Shown here: positions 27,200 through 35,152 of the stretch, in pieces
Layout: every line of letters begins with the position of its first letter
Numbering within the stretch: the stretch's first letter is position 1
Origin: Verrucomicrobiales bacterium
GTDB taxonomy: Bacteria > Verrucomicrobiota > Verrucomicrobiia > Verrucomicrobiales > V1-33
DNA: 64,000 nucleotides
Direction of reading: 5' to 3'
Assembly (NCBI GenBank): GCA_028293125.1
Contig: JAQGPJ010000089.1
Coordinates: forward strand, 119,312 to 183,311
The notes under the pieces: model-generated
What the model was told of the DNA's origin: nothing
Seen by the model: only the letters and a program-made list of their open reading frames with translations
Database searches by the model: none
Made by a program: the position numbers and the translations under genes

Positions 27200-30100
27200 T
27201 CAGGGACCCACCACTGACTCCGCTTCGCGTACGAGAATGCGGGCGAACAGCCATTCATATGGATCGCGATGCAACGCGATCCTCATGTCTCCTAACATCG
27301 CTGCGCTCAGGAGAGTTTTGGCTTCCGCCAGAGCAGCCCTTGCCGATGCGGGGTCGCCCCTGCGCGCCCCCGCCATGGCCCGCACGGCTTCGCCAGCTGC
27401 TCCTGCCATCGCCGGGAGGCGGGGAATCGCGGCTTCCATCAGAGTGATAGCTTCAGCGTCATTCCCATGCCGGAAGGCTGCCAAGCCCTTGGTTAACCGG
27501 TGCTCCGACGGATTATTGACCAGTGACGCCACCCTGTCCGCCAGGAGCACCGCCCATTTCAGGCGGGCATCCCGCAACGGGCGGAGACAGATGATTCTCG
27601 CAATGAGGTTGAGCGACTGGCCGTCATCCTTGGAGGTGAGCGAAACCAGCAGCGGCTCAAGTTTGTCCGGGGCTGATGAGACGAAGGGCTGGAGAAGCTC
27701 TCCGCATAGCTTCTCATAGGCGGCGGCATCGCCCGTTTCCACCAGGAGCGGTGCCAGCCGGCATGCGATTTCCGGACGTTCCCGGTGCGATTCATAAAGA
27801 GGACGGCAAAGCCGCGCGGCTTCCTTCCAGTGAACATGCCGGGAGAAAAGATCCACACGGGCAATGTCCTCGGCCAGGTCCGTGCGTTGCAGGAGGAGGT
27901 TTTCAATCAGGTCTTCCGCTTCGCGGCTGTCGCCCCCCATCTCCGCCCCGGATTGCAACAGCAGGGCATTCGCGAGCCGCGCCTCCGGAACGGGATTTTC
28001 TCCTGTGGGCAGGCCGGAGCTTGTCCGCAGCCTCACGAGTTCCCGGCACAGCTGCACAGCCTCACCGAACCTCCTCCCGGCAACGGCAGCCTCCATTTTA
28101 AGCCGGGTGGTAATATAAGGCGAATTCCGTTCCTCGGTCCCCAGACCCTGCAGTTCACCCCGCCGGAGAGTCTCCGCTTCCTCGCGCAGGAGGAGTGCTT
28201 CCCGCAGGCGGCCGGTGGACTGATAAGACTGCGCCAAGTCCTGAAGAGCCTGGCAAAGCAGGAGGGTATCCCCTGACCGGACTTGCCGGCGGCGGATGGC
28301 CAGCCGCTCCTCCCGGAGGATGAGAGCCTCAGGCAGACTGCCAGAGTCATACAGCGAATTCGACAAGCCCGCCATCATCCTCAGCGACATCATGTCGTCA
28401 TCGCCGTAAAACAAGCGGCAGTTCCTGAACAGCTCCCGCCGCATCCGGAGCGCTTCGTCCCTGCGGTTCAATCCGTCATAACAAACGGCGACACCGGCCG
28501 CCGCCTGAAGCCACTGAAGATTCCGCTCCGGCAGGCGGGTGCGTTCATAATGGGCCAAATCCTCATAAATTTTCAACGAATCCTCCAGCCTGTCGACAAC
28601 ATTATAATAAAACGCCAGGAGCAGCGAGGCGCTCAATGATTTTTCGTGATGGGGGCCTAAAGCTGAGACGTAAAATTCGCGCGTCTTTTCCGCTGAAGGG
28701 ATGATCTGGCGGGTGAAGCCCAGTGTGTGCAGCGTCCATGAAATCCGCCTTTGAAGATCGATTTTTTCCTCCTGATGACCTGAAAGCCCGTCGTCCAGAG
28801 TCGCGAGGGCACGATTGATCGATTCCACGACGGTAATGTCCCTGCTGCCGATGGACGGGTCCGCGTTCCGGAAGACGCCCGCAAAAAATTGGGAAACTGC
28901 CTCGGACCCGCGCCGGGCTTCATCGGCGGTCCTGCGGGCCGCCGTCTCATCCGCCGCCTTCTGTTTGGCTTGCTGCTCGGCCCTCCCCGCTTTAAAAGCC
29001 AGGGAAGTGCTCACGACCGTGGCGGCGACAAGCACCGTGGCAATCGCGGCACCAGTCCGCAGTACCGCTTTGTGACGGCGCGCGAATTTTCGGAATCGGT
29101 ACCCGGCGCTGGGCGGTCCCGCCGACACGGGCTCGTCAAAAAGAAAACGCCGGATGTCCATTGCCAGACCGTTGACCGTTTCATAGCGGCGCGACCTGTC
29201 TTTTTCTATCGCCTTCATGACGATCCAGTCGAGGTCCGGCTCGACAAGATGGCTGAGCTTTTCCGCACGGCTGTTGCGGGCTTTCGCCACCGCCGTGCGT
29301 TCATTACCCGCAAAGGTCATCAGACGGGAGGAGGGCTTTTGGGGTTCGACTTCGCGGATGATGCGGCGCATCTCCTCGTAACCGGCGGAGAGGAGGGTTT
29401 TAGTATCAAAGGGCGGGCCTCCGGTCAGCAGTTCGTAAAGCAGAATGCCCAATCCATAGATGTCGCAGCGGGTGTCGGTATCCAATTCGCTGAGGGCAGC
29501 CTGTTCGGGACTCATGTAGGCCGGGGTGCCCATGAACTGCTCAAACCGCGTGAGGAGAGTCTTCTCGGTGAGCCGGCCCTGCGTGGCTTTGGCAATTCCA
29601 AAATCGATAACCTGCACAACTGGCCGGCCGGCATTGAGGGTGACCATGACATTGGACGGTTTGATATCGCGGTGGATGATCCCCTTCTGATGCGCATGGT
29701 TGATGGCCGAGCAGACATCCGCAAACAGCTCCAGCCGCTGGCGGGTGGCGACCTCCTGCTCATCGCAGAACTTTGTAATTGAAATACCCTTCACCAATTC
29801 CATCACAAAAAAAGGCCGCCCGTGCGCGGTGGACCCGGCGTCGAGGACTTTGGCGATGTTCGGATGATCCATCATGGCCAAAGCCTGGCGCTCCGCCTCA
29901 AACCGGGCGATCACTTCCCGCGTGTCCATCCCCGCCTTGATGATCTTGAGCGCCACGCGCCGCACCATCGGTTCTGTCTGCTCCGCCATCCAGACCGTGC
30001 CGAATCCGCCCTCTCCGATTTGCTGGAGCAGGCGGTAACGGCCGATGGTGTCGCCGGACTGTTCGGGCAACTGGTGTCCCCTGTCCGTCAGAAATTCCCT

Positions 30101-30277
30101 GTACTGCGGCCCGGGGCAGCAGTCCTCCATAAATCCTTCCGCACTCTGGGAAAGAAGCAAGGCCTCCACCCGCGCGCGCAATACCGGCTGGCCTGCACAG
30201 GCCTTATCCAAGTATGCCGCCTGTTCCGTTTTGAAAAGTGCGGAGACCGCTTGAAAGAGGTATTCCTCCTGAGTCAT
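27200..30277 (-). CDS. Large Ser/Thr protein kinase with TM segment and TPR-like C-terminal half
   Basis: 1025 residues from the ATG at 30277, giving the usual start MTQEEYLFQAVSALFKTEQA. A short N-terminal helical region precedes the kinase domain (about 80-380): glycine loop GEGGFGTVW, Lys in VALKIIKAG (about 111), catalytic loop HRDIKPSN (about 202-209), DFG (about 225-227), and MGTPAYMSPEQA. A transmembrane helix lies at about 407-428 (TGAAIATVLVAATVVSTSLAF). The remainder is TPR-like helices, for example REFYVSALGPHHEKSL and ALEDL-type pairs. This architecture is the verrucomicrobial/planctomycete kinase that normally follows an ECF sigma gene; here the ECF gene is 4.3 kb downstream with two exported-protein genes between. 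It likely senses an external signal and phosphorylates the sigma factor or a partner. Confidence 0.93.
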   Translation of the reverse strand: MTQEEYLFQAVSALFKTEQAAYLDKACAGQPVLRARVEALLLSQSAEGFMEDCCPGPQYREFLTDRGHQLPEQSGDTIGRYRLLQQIGEGGFGTVWMAEQTEPMVRRVALKIIKAGMDTREVIARFEAERQALAMMDHPNIAKVLDAGSTAHGRPFFVMELVKGISITKFCDEQEVATRQRLELFADVCSAINHAHQKGIIHRDIKPSNVMVTLNAGRPVVQVIDFGIAKATQGRLTEKTLLTRFEQFMGTPAYMSPEQAALSELDTDTRCDIYGLGILLYELLTGGPPFDTKTLLSAGYEEMRRIIREVEPQKPSSRLMTFAGNERTAVAKARNSRAEKLSHLVEPDLDWIVMKAIEKDRSRRYETVNGLAMDIRRFLFDEPVSAGPPSAGYRFRKFARRHKAVLRTGAAIATVLVAATVVSTSLAFKAGRAEQQAKQKAADETAARRTADEARRGSEAVSQFFAGVFRNADPSIGSRDITVVESINRALATLDDGLSGHQEEKIDLQRRISWTLHTLGFTRQIIPSAEKTREFYVSALGPHHEKSLSASLLLAFYYNVVDRLEDSLKIYEDLAHYERTRLPERNLQWLQAAAGVAVCYDGLNRRDEALRMRRELFRNCRLFYGDDDMMSLRMMAGLSNSLYDSGSLPEALILREERLAIRRRQVRSGDTLLLCQALQDLAQSYQSTGRLREALLLREEAETLRRGELQGLGTEERNSPYITTRLKMEAAVAGRRFGEAVQLCRELVRLRTSSGLPTGENPVPEARLANALLLQSGAEMGGDSREAEDLIENLLLQRTDLAEDIARVDLFSRHVHWKEAARLCRPLYESHRERPEIACRLAPLLVETGDAAAYEKLCGELLQPFVSSAPDKLEPLLVSLTSKDDGQSLNLIARIICLRPLRDARLKWAVLLADRVASLVNNPSEHRLTKGLAAFRHGNDAEAITLMEAAIPRLPAMAGAAGEAVRAMAGARRGDPASARAALAEAKTLLSAAMLGDMRIALHRDPYEWLFARILVREAESVVGP

Positions 30278-30404
30278 CGCCGTGTGGCGAAGATGCCAGT
30301 AAAAAGACGCAATTACCAGAAAAAACGGTTCTCCCAAGCTTTCCGTGGTGTGGTTTATTTGAAAAGCAGCAGAGGACTGGTGAAGGCCGCCATGACGGAC
30401 CACC

Positions 30405-30793
30405 GGCTGGACCTACACCCGCTATGCGGACGATCTGACTTTTCCGCCAATGGCGAAACCGCGTCCCGCTGCGGCGGTCTGCTGCAATCCCTGCGCCGTC
30501 TGTGCACGGAGGAGGGGATTCACGGTCAACGAGAAGAAAACCCGCGTGCAGCGGGCCAATTCAAAGCAGTCCGTCACTGGATAGTGGTCAATCAGCGTCC
30601 GAATGTGCCCCGCACCCTGCGCCGGCGTCTGCGCGCCATTCTGCACCAGGCGCGGACCACCGGACTGGCCGCGCAGAACACGGGGAATCATCCGAATTTC
30701 CCCATGTGGCTGCGCGGCATGATCGCTTGGGTGTCCTCCACCAATCCGGACGAGGGCCGGCGGTTGCTGGAGGCTTTCAAAGCCTTGAAATAA
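30405..30793 (+). pseudogene. Retron-type reverse transcriptase, C-terminal remnant with frameshifts
   Basis: GWTYTRYADDLTF at 30405-30443 is the RT palm motif with the YxDD catalytic box; TRYADDLTFS is the form seen in retron-type and related bacterial RTs. After a frame change near 30443 come SANGE...RCGGLLQSLRRLCTEEG; after another near 30518, FTVNEKKTRVQRANSKQSVTG; after a third near 30581, IVVNQRPNVPRTLRRRLRAILHQA, and the frame stays open to a stop at 30793. The order of motifs (YADD, GFxxNxxKT, VTGxVVN, RxxRRxLRAxLH) matches the palm-thumb of retron RTs. Three frameshifts and the lack of the first half of the protein show it is dead. The upstream part would overlap the kinase promoter and is absent. 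Confidence 0.75.
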
Positions 30794-30967
30794 TGCCCAT
30801 TTCCCAAGAATTGTCCGATAGATGCACCGGCAGACCGGCACTGCGTTCCAAAAAATCCTCTGATTGGCTTTTTCCTCCTTGGACTTCATGGCACTGCTTC
30901 AAGCCAAAGCGGAGATGCCATCGTGAAATCAGGTGGACATCATGTGGATTTTCTGTGGATTCTTTCC

Positions 30968-31498
30968 ATGCCAATCACCATTGAAAAGCCCAAGGCCACA
31001 GCAGGCGGCGGAAAGTCCCATCTTAAAACCGCACCGGCGAAAGGGGATACCAGTGATTCGGGCCGGTTGGCCAAAGCGGTGGAAATCCGCTCCCGGATCG
31101 AGGAGCTGCAGAGGGAACTTGAAAGTTTGCATGCCACAGGCACTCCCAAAGTGGTCCTGGCTGAGCTCCATGACGGGAGAAGCGGCCGCATTGATGCCCG
31201 GAAGGTCGCCGAGTTCATGGGCGTGGCGCTCAAACCGCTCTCGGAAAGCCTGGGGCTGAACTACAAGGCCGTGCACCGCAGCCCTTCGGCACCCGGCTTT
31301 CAGAAAGCGCTTCGTCTGGTGAAGCGCCCGCTGGAGCTGCTCCATGGATTCTTCGGACCGCCCGAATCCATCCGCGCCTGGCTGAACACGCCGCACCCGG
31401 ACCTTGATGGAGCCACCGCGCTGGAGACCATCCTCGAAGGCCGGGCCGATGCGGTGGGGATGATCCTCGAAAACGCTTGGAATGGAGTTCCGGTCTGA
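30968..31498 (+). CDS. Antitoxin of the Xre/MbcA/ParS family
   Basis: 176 residues from the ATG at 30968. After a disordered Lys/Gly-rich head and a coiled segment (IRSRIEELQRELESLHA), a helix-turn-helix-like region covers RKVAEFMGVALKPLSESLGL. The C-terminus holds the MbcA/ParS domain with LHGFFGPPESIRAWLNTPHP and LDGATALETILEGRADAVGM, the segment that blocks the toxin active site. The stop TGA shares one base with the toxin ATG. The family typically represses its own operon. Confidence 0.92.
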   Translation: MPITIEKPKATAGGGKSHLKTAPAKGDTSDSGRLAKAVEIRSRIEELQRELESLHATGTPKVVLAELHDGRSGRIDARKVAEFMGVALKPLSESLGLNYKAVHRSPSAPGFQKALRLVKRPLELLHGFFGPPESIRAWLNTPHPDLDGATALETILEGRADAVGMILENAWNGVPV

Positions 31499-32100
31499 TG
31501 GTGCGCGGTGCCAAACTCAGCACCGCTCTCTCCAAAGCTGGCCTTATTGCGGGGCATGGCCCGTGGTCACGCATTGTCGGATTCCGTCATCTGTTGTCAG
31601 CTCCCGGAGGAGAAAAGGGCGCACCGCAGCCGCTTTGGGGTGGCGCGGCGGGCATCCACGGAGCCCGATTCACGCCCAAGGGAGGATTTGATTCGGTGTA
31701 TCTCGCGGAGGAGCCGGTCACGGCCCTCCTCGAAGTGCAGGCCTTGGTGGTAATTTCCGGAGGACTTGTTCCACTGCGCACCGCCCGTTGGGCTCTGGTG
31801 ACCGGGGATGGAATCGTAAGCAACGTGCTTGACCTGACCTATGCCTCCATTCTGAAAGCGCTGGGAACCACGGAGCAGGAAATGACGGGGGCATGGGCCC
31901 GGGCAACCTATCCTCCCACCCAGGAGCTCGCCCGGGCAGCCTACGATTCCGGCCGCATCACGGGCATCAAGTACGGCTCCGCCAAGCATCCGGGCGGCAC
32001 AAACCTCATGGTTTTCTCCGACCGCCTTGTGCCGCCCTCGACAGACTATCTGGAGGTCCATGATCCCCATGGACATTTGGCTCAGCGCCTCGGCGGTTAA
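31498..32100 (+). CDS. RES-domain toxin
   Basis: 200 residues. RES toxins act on NAD+ (degradation or phosphorolysis) and arrest growth. The RES order is visible: an Arg in IHGARFTPKGGFDSVYLAEE with Tyr and Glu, then ALLEVQALVV, and a later Ser in GIKYGSAKHPGGTNLMVF. The start overlaps the antitoxin stop (TGATG), as is usual for Xre-RES pairs. The locus lies beside a reverse transcriptase remnant, in a stretch where insertions have accumulated. Confidence 0.92.
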   Translation: MVRGAKLSTALSKAGLIAGHGPWSRIVGFRHLLSAPGGEKGAPQPLWGGAAGIHGARFTPKGGFDSVYLAEEPVTALLEVQALVVISGGLVPLRTARWALVTGDGIVSNVLDLTYASILKALGTTEQEMTGAWARATYPPTQELARAAYDSGRITGIKYGSAKHPGGTNLMVFSDRLVPPSTDYLEVHDPHGHLAQRLGG

Positions 32101-32230
32101 GATTTCCCCGCCGGGGCGCCGCTCCGGCCCGGCAGGGGCACCCTGAAAATGTGATTTCCCGAATGAAATGGCGTGCTTATGGGCGAATGAGAGCATTTAT
32201 TTCTCCCAATGCCGCAGCCCCCAAACCGCC

Positions 32231-32971
32231 TCAGCGGCGTGAGCGGCGTCTTTTGCCGGCCAGCAGCAGTCCGGTGGCGGCAAGGAACGTCAGGGAGGCA
32301 GGCTCCGGAACGCTGGGGGAGCCAATCACGTCCAGTTCCGTGTATCCTGTGTAGCCATTCTCAGGTGCGGGGCTGTTGAAGGTGAACCGGATTTCGTCAA
32401 CCCCGGTGGCGATGAAATCACCGGAATCATTGGTCAGGACCGTCCGGGTGGCGGACTGGAGATTGGCGTCCACGGCGGGATTGAAGTTGACGGTGGGCAG
32501 ATCGATGAAGGCGCTGCTGCCCAGCATCGAATAGGCCACCGTGTAAAGCTGCTGGTCGCGTCCATTGTCATTCCAGCCGCCATAGACGGCGATGCTGGAG
32601 ATATTGAATCCCAGAGGGTTGGCGGCGATGTTGAGCGAATAGGTGACGAAGGTGCCGGTGTCGGCCGCTCCGCCGCCGAGGCCGAAAATCAGATGGGTGC
32701 GGTCGGCGGCGCCGCCGGGCTCGGTGATGGCTCCGTAAGTCCCGTCGGTCAGAACCGGCAGACCGCCGGAGATCTCCGTGGCCGCGAAATTCCCCCCGGA
32801 TGCGCTCGGCGTCATGCCATTGATGAGGTCGGTGGAGGAAACGCTGTAGGAGGGCGTGAAGGTGGAGCCCACGCCGCCGGCGCCGACTTCGTTGTTGGTG
32901 GAGAAAACAACGGCTGCCGGGGCGGAAAGCGCGCTCAAAAGCAGAATGGCGGAGGAGATGGGGAACTTCAT
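32231..32971 (-). CDS. PEP-CTERM sorting domain protein
   Basis: 246 residues from the ATG at 32971. Signal peptide KFPISSAILLLSALSAPAA; a beta-rich, Gly/Thr/Asn-rich middle; and at the C-terminus the PEP-CTERM tripartite signal: VPEPASL, hydrophobic LTFLAATGLLLAG, then KRRRSRR. Such proteins are processed by exosortase and exported with exopolysaccharide. No exosortase gene is in this window. Convergent with the RES toxin gene. Confidence 0.93.
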   Translation of the reverse strand: MKFPISSAILLLSALSAPAAVVFSTNNEVGAGGVGSTFTPSYSVSSTDLINGMTPSASGGNFAATEISGGLPVLTDGTYGAITEPGGAADRTHLIFGLGGGAADTGTFVTYSLNIAANPLGFNISSIAVYGGWNDNGRDQQLYTVAYSMLGSSAFIDLPTVNFNPAVDANLQSATRTVLTNDSGDFIATGVDEIRFTFNSPAPENGYTGYTELDVIGSPSVPEPASLTFLAATGLLLAGKRRRSRR

Positions 32972-33099
32972 GGAATTATGATTAAACGATTGTCCCCAAA
33001 ATGCATCCTGAAATTTTCGGAATACCGCCATTTGAGATTAAAATATGTAAAATCCCCGCCTGTTCCGCCGGAACTTTTTCCCACAAGGCTGCCGAACGC

Positions 33100-33399
33100 T
33101 CAGGCGGAGACCACCTCGCCGAGTGCCGAGGTCTTGTTGACGATCAGGTCGTGCTCCTTCGCGCGCTGGGCGAAGAGCTGGAAGTGGGGCGTCTGCCGGT
33201 GGGCTTCCAGTGCGGCAAAGTTGTCATAAAGCTCGGCCAGCGTGAACACATTCGGCCGGTCGGTCAGACGCGCCACCTCAAAGCGGCGGCAGCCCGGCTC
33301 CTTGGTCCGGGCGTCCTCCGCGGCTTCGGTCATGAAGCGCAGAAAATCCTCCACGCGGTCCGGGTTGACTTCGACAGTGACGATAAGGGAGGTCATCAT
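33100..33399 (-). CDS. Antibiotic biosynthesis monooxygenase (ABM) domain protein
   Basis: 99 residues from the ATG at 33399. A ferredoxin-like ABM fold: SLIVTVEVNPDRVEDFLRFM, EDARTKEPGCRRFEVARLTD, VFTLAELYDNFAALEAHRQT and HFQLFA are the strands and helices seen in YgiN-like quinol monooxygenases and related small dimeric proteins. Cofactor-free oxygenation or a stress function is possible. Its start region faces the mrp gene, a divergent arrangement. Confidence 0.9.
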   Translation of the reverse strand: MMTSLIVTVEVNPDRVEDFLRFMTEAAEDARTKEPGCRRFEVARLTDRPNVFTLAELYDNFAALEAHRQTPHFQLFAQRAKEHDLIVNKTSALGEVVSA

Positions 33400-33632
33400 G
33401 CCGTCCAGCAGAGGGCGGTGGGCGCGGCTTTGCAAGGGGAGGCAGGACGGGAGCCGCAAGCGGCGGGGCGGGGCACCGCAGTTTCATCCTGGCTGACCGT
33501 TTGTTTCAATTTCCGCCTGACTCCCGGCCATTGTCCGCTGATTTGTCCTTGCCCGCGCCGCCGGCCCCGGCTTGCTGGCCCCCATCCGTTTTTTGTCCGA
33601 TTTTACCCAACCCCCGCCCGCCCGCCGCCCCT

Positions 33633-34670
33633 ATGATCACTGAAGCCCGGATCCTCGATATCCTCCGCACCGTCAAATATCCCGGTTTCAGCCGGGATGT
33701 GGTCTCCTTTGGCCTGATCCGGGGCGTCACTGTGAACGGCAGGGACGTCACCGTGCATTTCACTCTCGCGGTGCGGGACCCGCAGATCCCCCGGCAAATC
33801 CACGAAAGCGCCATGCGGGCGCTGGAGGCCGAGCCCGGCATTGGCAAAGTGGAGCTGAATTTCGATATCAAGGAACCCGAGGCCCCCGCCGGCACTGTGG
33901 GCCGGGCCAGCATCACCGGCGTCAAAAACATCATCGCCGTGGCCAGCGGCAAGGGCGGCGTGGGGAAATCCACAGTGGCCACCAACCTCGCCATCGCCCT
34001 CGCGCGGTCGGGAGCCAAAGTGGGACTGTGCGACTGTGACCTGTATGGTCCCAGCATCGGCCTCATGCTGGGCACCACGGAGCACCCCATGGCCACCGAG
34101 GACAACCAGATCATCCCCATTGAGGCCCACGGGCTCAAACTCATGTCCATGGCCTTTCTGCTGGATGACGCCTCGCCCGTGATCGTGCGCGGACCGCTGG
34201 CCACCCGGTATGTGCAGCAGTTTCTGCGGCAGACGCAGTGGGGGGAACTCAATTATCTCGTGCTCGACCTGCCCCCCGGCACCGGGGATATCCAGCTCAG
34301 CATTGTGCAGACGGTGGCGGTGGACGGTGCCGTGATTGTGACCACTCCGCAGGAAGTGGCCCTCATCGATGCCCGCAAGGCCTCCTCCATGTTCGCCAAG
34401 GTGAATGTCCGCGTTCTGGGGCTGGTGGAGAATATGAGCTACTTCCTGTGCCCCTCCGACGGCGTGCGGTATGACATTTTCGGCTCCGGCGGCGGGGAAA
34501 AGGAGGCGGCGCGGCTCAAGGTTCCCCTGCTGGCGCAGATTCCCATCGACATCCCCACCCGCACCGGCGGCGATGAGGGCCGTCCGGTGGCTTTGACGGA
34601 TTCAGCGGTGGCCGCGTCCTTCGCCGAACTTGCCGGCAAGGTGCGCTCCCTGCTGACTGTCAGCGGCTGA
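33633..34670 (+). CDS. mrp: Iron-sulfur cluster carrier ATPase, Mrp/NBP35 family
   Basis: 345 residues from the ATG at 33633. The N-terminal MIP18-like domain (about 1-85) has ILDILRTVKYPGFSRDVVSF. The P-loop domain has IIAVASGKGGVGKSTVATNL (about 105-124), with deviant Walker A GKGGVGKST, then LCDCDLYGPSIGLML and LDLPPGTGDIQLSIVQT. CxxC cluster ligands are reduced: the usual ENMSYFxCPxC reads ENMSYFLCPSDG here, so only one Cys remains. It probably loads Fe-S clusters onto apoproteins, but the missing second Cys is unusual. Confidence 0.93.
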   Translation: MITEARILDILRTVKYPGFSRDVVSFGLIRGVTVNGRDVTVHFTLAVRDPQIPRQIHESAMRALEAEPGIGKVELNFDIKEPEAPAGTVGRASITGVKNIIAVASGKGGVGKSTVATNLAIALARSGAKVGLCDCDLYGPSIGLMLGTTEHPMATEDNQIIPIEAHGLKLMSMAFLLDDASPVIVRGPLATRYVQQFLRQTQWGELNYLVLDLPPGTGDIQLSIVQTVAVDGAVIVTTPQEVALIDARKASSMFAKVNVRVLGLVENMSYFLCPSDGVRYDIFGSGGGEKEAARLKVPLLAQIPIDIPTRTGGDEGRPVALTDSAVAASFAELAGKVRSLLTVSG

Positions 34671-34955
34671 CGCCTGACAGCTGCCTGAAGTTCTGCCAGC
34701 ATCGGGGCGCTTCCTTCAATCCGCCGCACCCCGCCGCGCCTTCCACCCCGTGCCGTTGGCCGGGCAGGGAAAGGCCGGCTGCCCATGGAGCCATGGACAC
34801 CGGCAGGCCATGACATGCCAAGGCCTGCGGAACGCGCCGGGATTGGACCCGCCGGGGGAAGCTTCTACGCGAATGCGTGGACTTTTCGTCAGCCCACGCC
34901 TTTTCTCTGATGGACGAAAGGGCTTTGCCATTCCTAAAACCGCCTGTTAAAGAGT

Positions 34956-34984
34956 TTGAAACCATTAAAAAGTAATTATATTTA
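34956..34984 (+). promoter_or_regulatory. Candidate promoter of the large secreted protein gene
   Basis: TTGAAA (34956-34961) and TATTTA (34979-34984) with a 17-base spacer, in an AT-rich island (34940-35050) that stands out in GC-rich DNA. The gene starts at 35153, so a leader of about 160 bases would be made. The gap 34671-35152 holds nothing else I recognise. Confidence 0.35.
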
Positions 34985-35152
34985 TAGAATATTTAATGAT
35001 GTAAAAATTTAACGGAAATGGCGTTAATAGTATTGACCGTTTTCCACGAAATTCCGGATGCTGGGCTCACGGGGCTTTAATTGGCTGCCTTCCGACATAC
35101 CCCCAAGGGGCTGGAAATCAGGCGGAAGTCCCGTTTACCCCAAGCAATCCTC

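Noticed and set aside
29822..30793. A continuous 323-codon gene on the plus strand ending in the RT region
   Set aside because: Its first two thirds are antisense to the kinase gene; only the last part is the frameshifted RT remnant, so it is not one gene.
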